Positions 7,652-9,579 of a stretch of DNA of 9,579 bases are shown one piece after another. The notes under the pieces are model-generated. The model was not told the origin of the DNA. It was given only the letters and a program-made list of their open reading frames with translations, and ran no database searches. Source of the DNA: DASPJR01 sp035628505 (lineage in GTDB: Bacteria > Planctomycetota > SZUA-567 > H5-PLA8); contig DASPJR010000025.1 of NCBI GenBank assembly GCA_035628505.1, positions 1 to 9,579 on the forward strand. The letters are read 5' to 3'. How positions within the stretch are numbered: the stretch's first letter is position 1; each line of letters opens with the position of its first letter. The translations under genes and the position numbers were made by a program.

Positions 7652-8773
7652 TTAGTCGCCGGTAATCGCTTTGAGTTTCGCAAAGAACTGCTTTTTTCGG
7701 TCCGTATTGATGCCCCAGTTGACCGGCGGACACTGGTATCCGTCGCTATAGTTGTTCTTGCCCGGATCGAAGTAGCCCCAGCCGCAGTACTCGCCAAGCG
7801 CGGCAACGAAGTTGTTTGTGGGCTTGTCAAAGTCGAAATGATCGTCTTCGTTGAAAAGGATTGGCATCGGCCGGTAGCCCTTCACCGCTCGCGTTTTCTT
7901 CACCATTTCCGCAATTTTAGCGGGATCTTTGACGCCATTGCCGTGCAGCAGAAGGTAATCGGCCGCTTTCACGACGTTCTCTTTGGGAATCGTTCCGCCG
8001 CCGTAGCTGGTGCTCACCAGCAGCGACTTGTTCGAGCGCTCGCGAACACGCTCGATCAACTCATGGATTCGTTCAGGCTGCAGGATTTTGTGCTCATAGC
8101 GGATGTTGCATTCATTGTTCACTTCGATGAGGACATGGCGGTAGCCGCGCGCCATCACCCAATCAATGGCGTTGTCCAACGCTTTGATCACAGCCGCCTC
8201 GTCTTTGAGCCGCTGGTCCTGGCCGAAATAGAAAATCCCGAGCATCACCGCCATGCCCAGGTCGTCCGCTTTGTCCAGAATGCGTTCCAGACGCGCCATG
8301 TACTCCGGCCGCAGCGAACCGTCTTCCGCAATGGCCGAGTTATGCCAGGGCTGCTCGTTCGAATAGCCCTGTGGACTTCCGCCCTGCAGATTGATGACGA
8401 ATGCTATCAGACCGTGTTTGCGCCAGTCGCTCATGGCCGCGAGAAACTCGCGCGTGTTGCGCTCGGCGTCCCATTTTCCGGTGTCAGGGTATTTCCACCT
8501 GCCCGCGGTTTCTGGATTCAGGTCATCAAAGATGCCCTGAACCATGCGCGAGTTCAGCAACAGCCCTTCGATCTTTTTGCCATTCCACGCGCGTCCCGCA
8601 TACGTCGGTTTGCCATTGATCAGGAACATGTCGTCTTTGATCGAGACGATAGTTTTGCGCTCGCCGGCGGCTGCTGACAAGCAAACTGTGAAAACCACCG
8701 CCGAGGCGCAGAGACGCAGAGAGCGGTAGAGGGACAGGGCAAGCGGCGGCCGGGAAGATGGCAGGCAGTTCAT
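7652..8773 (-). CDS. Secreted clan GH-A-like (beta/alpha)8 glycoside hydrolase
   Basis: The 373-residue product has a signal-peptide-like N-terminus (hydrophobic stretch about 24-35, cleavage near 36). The body looks like a TIM-barrel glycosidase. VLIEVNNECN carries Asn220-Glu221, matching the Asn-Glu acid/base at the end of strand 4 in clan GH-A. ILFNEDDHF carries Glu309, in the place of the strand-7 nucleophile. Family assignment beyond the clan and the substrate are uncertain; GH5-like or a DUF4038-type relative are candidates. The ATG overlaps the stop of the upstream selenoprotein gene as ATGA (8770-8773), with AAGGA nine bases upstream inside that gene, so translation is probably coupled. 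Sixty bases separate its TAA from the next gene, consistent with one transcript. The N-terminal region before the hydrophobic core is encoded by a dispersed-repeat-like sequence, and true secretion depends on that segment working. Confidence 0.78.
   Translation of the reverse strand: MNCLPSSRPPLALSLYRSLRLCASAVVFTVCLSAAAGERKTIVSIKDDMFLINGKPTYAGRAWNGKKIEGLLLNSRMVQGIFDDLNPETAGRWKYPDTGKWDAERNTREFLAAMSDWRKHGLIAFVINLQGGSPQGYSNEQPWHNSAIAEDGSLRPEYMARLERILDKADDLGMAVMLGIFYFGQDQRLKDEAAVIKALDNAIDWVMARGYRHVLIEVNNECNIRYEHKILQPERIHELIERVRERSNKSLLVSTSYGGGTIPKENVVKAADYLLLHGNGVKDPAKIAEMVKKTRAVKGYRPMPILFNEDDHFDFDKPTNNFVAALGEYCGWGYFDPGKNNYSDGYQCPPVNWGINTDRKKQFFAKLKAITGD
8692..8730. repeat. GCAGAGACGCAGAG-type dispersed repeat inside the glycosidase signal peptide
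   Basis: The segment CACCGCCGAGGCGCAGAG followed by ACGCAGAGAG resembles a short-period sequence (CGCAGAGGCGCAGAGACGCAGAGA style) that I recall from many unrelated bacterial intergenic regions. On the minus strand it encodes the residues around SLYRSLRLCASAVV, the n-region and start of the hydrophobic core of the glycosidase signal peptide. This is recognised from memory, not from a search. Confidence 0.45.
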
Positions 8774-9282
8774 TTCGTCGTATCCTTCAGTTGCTGGGCG
8801 ATTTTGTCGAACTCGCCGGCCGGAACATTTTCGAAGCTGGCGATCACTTTCTTTTTATCGCTGATGACGACGACGTTTTTAGCACTGCCGAGCTTGTAGG
8901 CATTTGAAATCTGCGATTTTGCACTGATCGAAAGGTAACAGAGCCCCGCCTTTTCAAGCTTCCAGTCGACTGCGTACTTCTCGATCTCCTGTTTCAGGCT
9001 TTCGTCCGTGTAGACGATGAAGCCGCGGAACTTCTGATTCTCGTTGAGCGTCGTTTCAAGCTTTGCGGCCAGACCGGCCACGTTCTCCGCCGCATCGCCA
9101 TTGACCCAGATCTGGATCAGCGGCACGGCGGCGTATTTTCAGGAGGGACACTCTTTGCTGCCCTTATCCGGCCCGGTGAGGTGCTTCGGGTTGTATCCGG
9201 GCAGTTTCGAACCGGCGTCGAGACCGGCGGCAAACGCCGAGAGATTTAGTAGCGCGAACATAAAAATCGACATTGTATGCAT
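8770..9282 (-). CDS. Putative secreted thioredoxin-like selenoprotein with CxxU motif
   Basis: Read with the TGA at 9141-9139 as selenocysteine, this is a 170-residue protein. The start ATG at 9282 has a perfect AAGGAG six bases upstream and opens a signal peptide (MHTMSIFMFALLNLSAFAA, cleavage near 18). The motif Cys45-Pro46-Ser47-Sec48 follows LTGPDKGSKE and precedes KYAAVPLIQIWVNG, a beta strand. That is the arrangement of a thioredoxin-fold active site, CxxC at the end of one strand and start of a helix, with Sec replacing the resolving cysteine. Later strands FRGFIVYTD, GLCYLSIS and NVVVISDKKKVIASF fit a thioredoxin/peroxiredoxin-like core. I recall relatives with a GPDxGxxxCPVCKYG motif. 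Without recoding, the gene looks like a useless 47-residue peptide plus a separate GTG-start frame at 9126 lacking a signal peptide. It is first in a cluster with the glycosidase and second selenoprotein; likely role is periplasmic thiol redox chemistry. Confidence 0.82.
9098..9123 (-). promoter_or_regulatory. SECIS-like stem-loop downstream of the CPS-TGA codon
   Basis: On the mRNA, bases 16-41 after the TGA fold as CCGCUGAUCCA paired with UGGGUCAAUGG around the loop GAUC. That gives ten pairs, two of them G-U, with one C/A mismatch. It lies within the coding sequence just after the UGA, as bacterial SECIS elements do. The apical loop is somewhat farther from the UGA (bases 27-30) than in E. 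coli fdhF, but within the spread I recall for bacterial SECIS. Confidence 0.5.
9139..9141 (-). other. In-frame TGA, candidate selenocysteine codon 48 (CPSU)
   Basis: The codon is in frame with a signal-peptide-bearing N-terminus and a thioredoxin-like C-terminal part. It falls precisely at the second redox position of a C-P-S-x motif. A random nonsense mutation would be unlikely to hit this one codon. Confidence 0.78.
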
Positions 9283-9314
9283 GTTGAACTCCTTCCTAAG
9301 CACAAAGCGCGAAA

Positions 9315-9341
9315 GCTGGGACCGCCGGCGTCCCGCCGGCC
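9315..9341. repeat. REP-like GC-rich palindrome next to the RAYT gene
   Basis: GGGAC (9318-9322) pairs with GTCCC (9330-9334) around CGCCGGC. Alternatively the two GCCGGC hexamers (9324-9329 and 9335-9340) pair around GTCCC. This GGGACCGCCGGCGTCCC style is typical of REP elements mobilised by RAYT proteins, and a RAYT-like coding end starts 30 bases away. It stands in the leader region between that gene and the first selenoprotein gene. Confidence 0.6.
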
Positions 9342-9370
9342 TAACCGTTGCCAAACCGAATGCATTGGCA

Positions 9371-9579
9371 TTACACTTTTCGTCCAACCCACGCACTACT
9401 GAATCTCCACTCTTCAGCCCGATCGCACAAGTTTGCTTGCACCGGATTCTCCCGTATGTACCTCACGGTATTTCCATAATGCTCAGCATTCCGGATATAA
9501 CGATCGAAATATTCACGTTGCCACAGTGTTCCGTCCCTCTTTAAAACCTTGTTCACTTCTTTAGAAGTAAAGGATTTCA
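9371..9579 (-). CDS. REP-associated tyrosine transposase (RAYT, Y1_Tnp), C-terminal part
   Basis: The visible 68 residues run off the right edge of the window, so the N-terminus, including the HUH metal-binding motif, is not seen. The fragment starts KSFTSKEVNKVL and includes WQREYFDRYIRNAEHY, VRYIRENPVQANL and EEWRFSSAWVG, which together are the C-terminal signature of the TnpA_REP/RAYT family. These are single-copy Y1-type transposases linked to REP palindromes. The frame stays open to the edge; a GTG at 9556 is internal, not a start. It reads in the same direction as the selenoprotein cluster and ends 88 bases before it. Whether the gene is intact cannot be judged here. Confidence 0.85.
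   Translation of the reverse strand, partial: KSFTSKEVNKVLKRDGTLWQREYFDRYIRNAEHYGNTVRYIRENPVQANLCDRAEEWRFSSAWVGRKV

Noticed and set aside
7634..8677. 347-residue plus-strand open frame opposite the glycosidase
   Set aside because: Shadow frame with no recognisable motifs or RBS; the minus strand has signal-peptide and GH-A catalytic features.
8770..9126. Separate 118-residue gene starting at GTG 9126
   Set aside because: It would begin in the first strand of a thioredoxin-like domain, lacks a convincing RBS and loses the CPS-TGA site and signal peptide that lie directly upstream in the same frame.
6941..9141. TGA reassigned to tryptophan (alternative genetic code)
   Set aside because: TGG is used normally throughout, and reading the TGA at 8770-8772 as sense would destroy a clean ATGA gene overlap. 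Both internal TGAs sit at Cys-like positions, not Trp-like ones.
6803..9282. Two pseudogenes or sequencing errors instead of selenoproteins
   Set aside because: Both genes are otherwise intact with good RBSs, signal peptides and no frameshifts, and the TGAs fall on redox-motif positions. It remains the chief alternative and is lowered in confidence, not excluded.

Overview
This is a chromosomal window of moderately high GC content from a Gram-negative-type, probably environmental bacterium. The mix of an ETF-ubiquinone oxidoreductase, a SpoIIE-type phosphatase, secreted DUF1080 and glycosidase-like proteins, a large repetitive secreted protein and a RAYT transposase with a REP-like hairpin would fit Acidobacteriota or a neighbouring phylum. 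This placement is a judgement from gene content, not a proof.

Layout. Positions 1-55 hold a hairpin-forming intergenic repeat. Three minus-strand genes follow: ETF-QO (68-1846), a SpoIIE/RsbU-like serine phosphatase (1944-2738) and a secreted DUF1080 protein (2865-3458). A divergent plus-strand gene (3620-6784) encodes a 1054-residue secreted protein with about 197-residue beta-rich repeats, a PKD domain and an unrecognised C-terminus. Convergent to it is a minus-strand three-gene cluster (9282 down to 6803), followed at the right edge by a REP-like palindrome and the C-terminal end of a RAYT-type transposase (9371-9579, cut by the window).

The main result is in the 9282-6803 cluster. Two of its three genes are interrupted by a single in-frame TGA, with clear coding sequence continuing in the same frame. 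In the first (8770-9282) the TGA stands exactly where a redox CxxC motif would have its second cysteine (Cys45-Pro-Ser-TGA48) in a small secreted thioredoxin-like protein. In the second (6803-7591) the TGA directly follows a cysteine (Cys216-TGA217), with 45 further residues before a TAA. Both TGAs are followed at a plausible distance by a stem-loop that could be a bacterial SECIS element. The simplest reading is two selenocysteine proteins, CxxU and CU, encoded on one transcript around a secreted clan GH-A-like glycosidase that overlaps the first gene by ATGA. A standard gene caller would truncate or split both genes and miss this.

How the genes may work together is inference. All three products carry signal peptides, so the cluster looks like a periplasmic or extracellular module pairing a selenocysteine redox protein with a hydrolase and a selenocysteine protein of unknown role. 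The other genes look like ordinary chromosomal functions: respiratory electron transfer, phosphatase signalling, carbohydrate processing and cell-surface structure.
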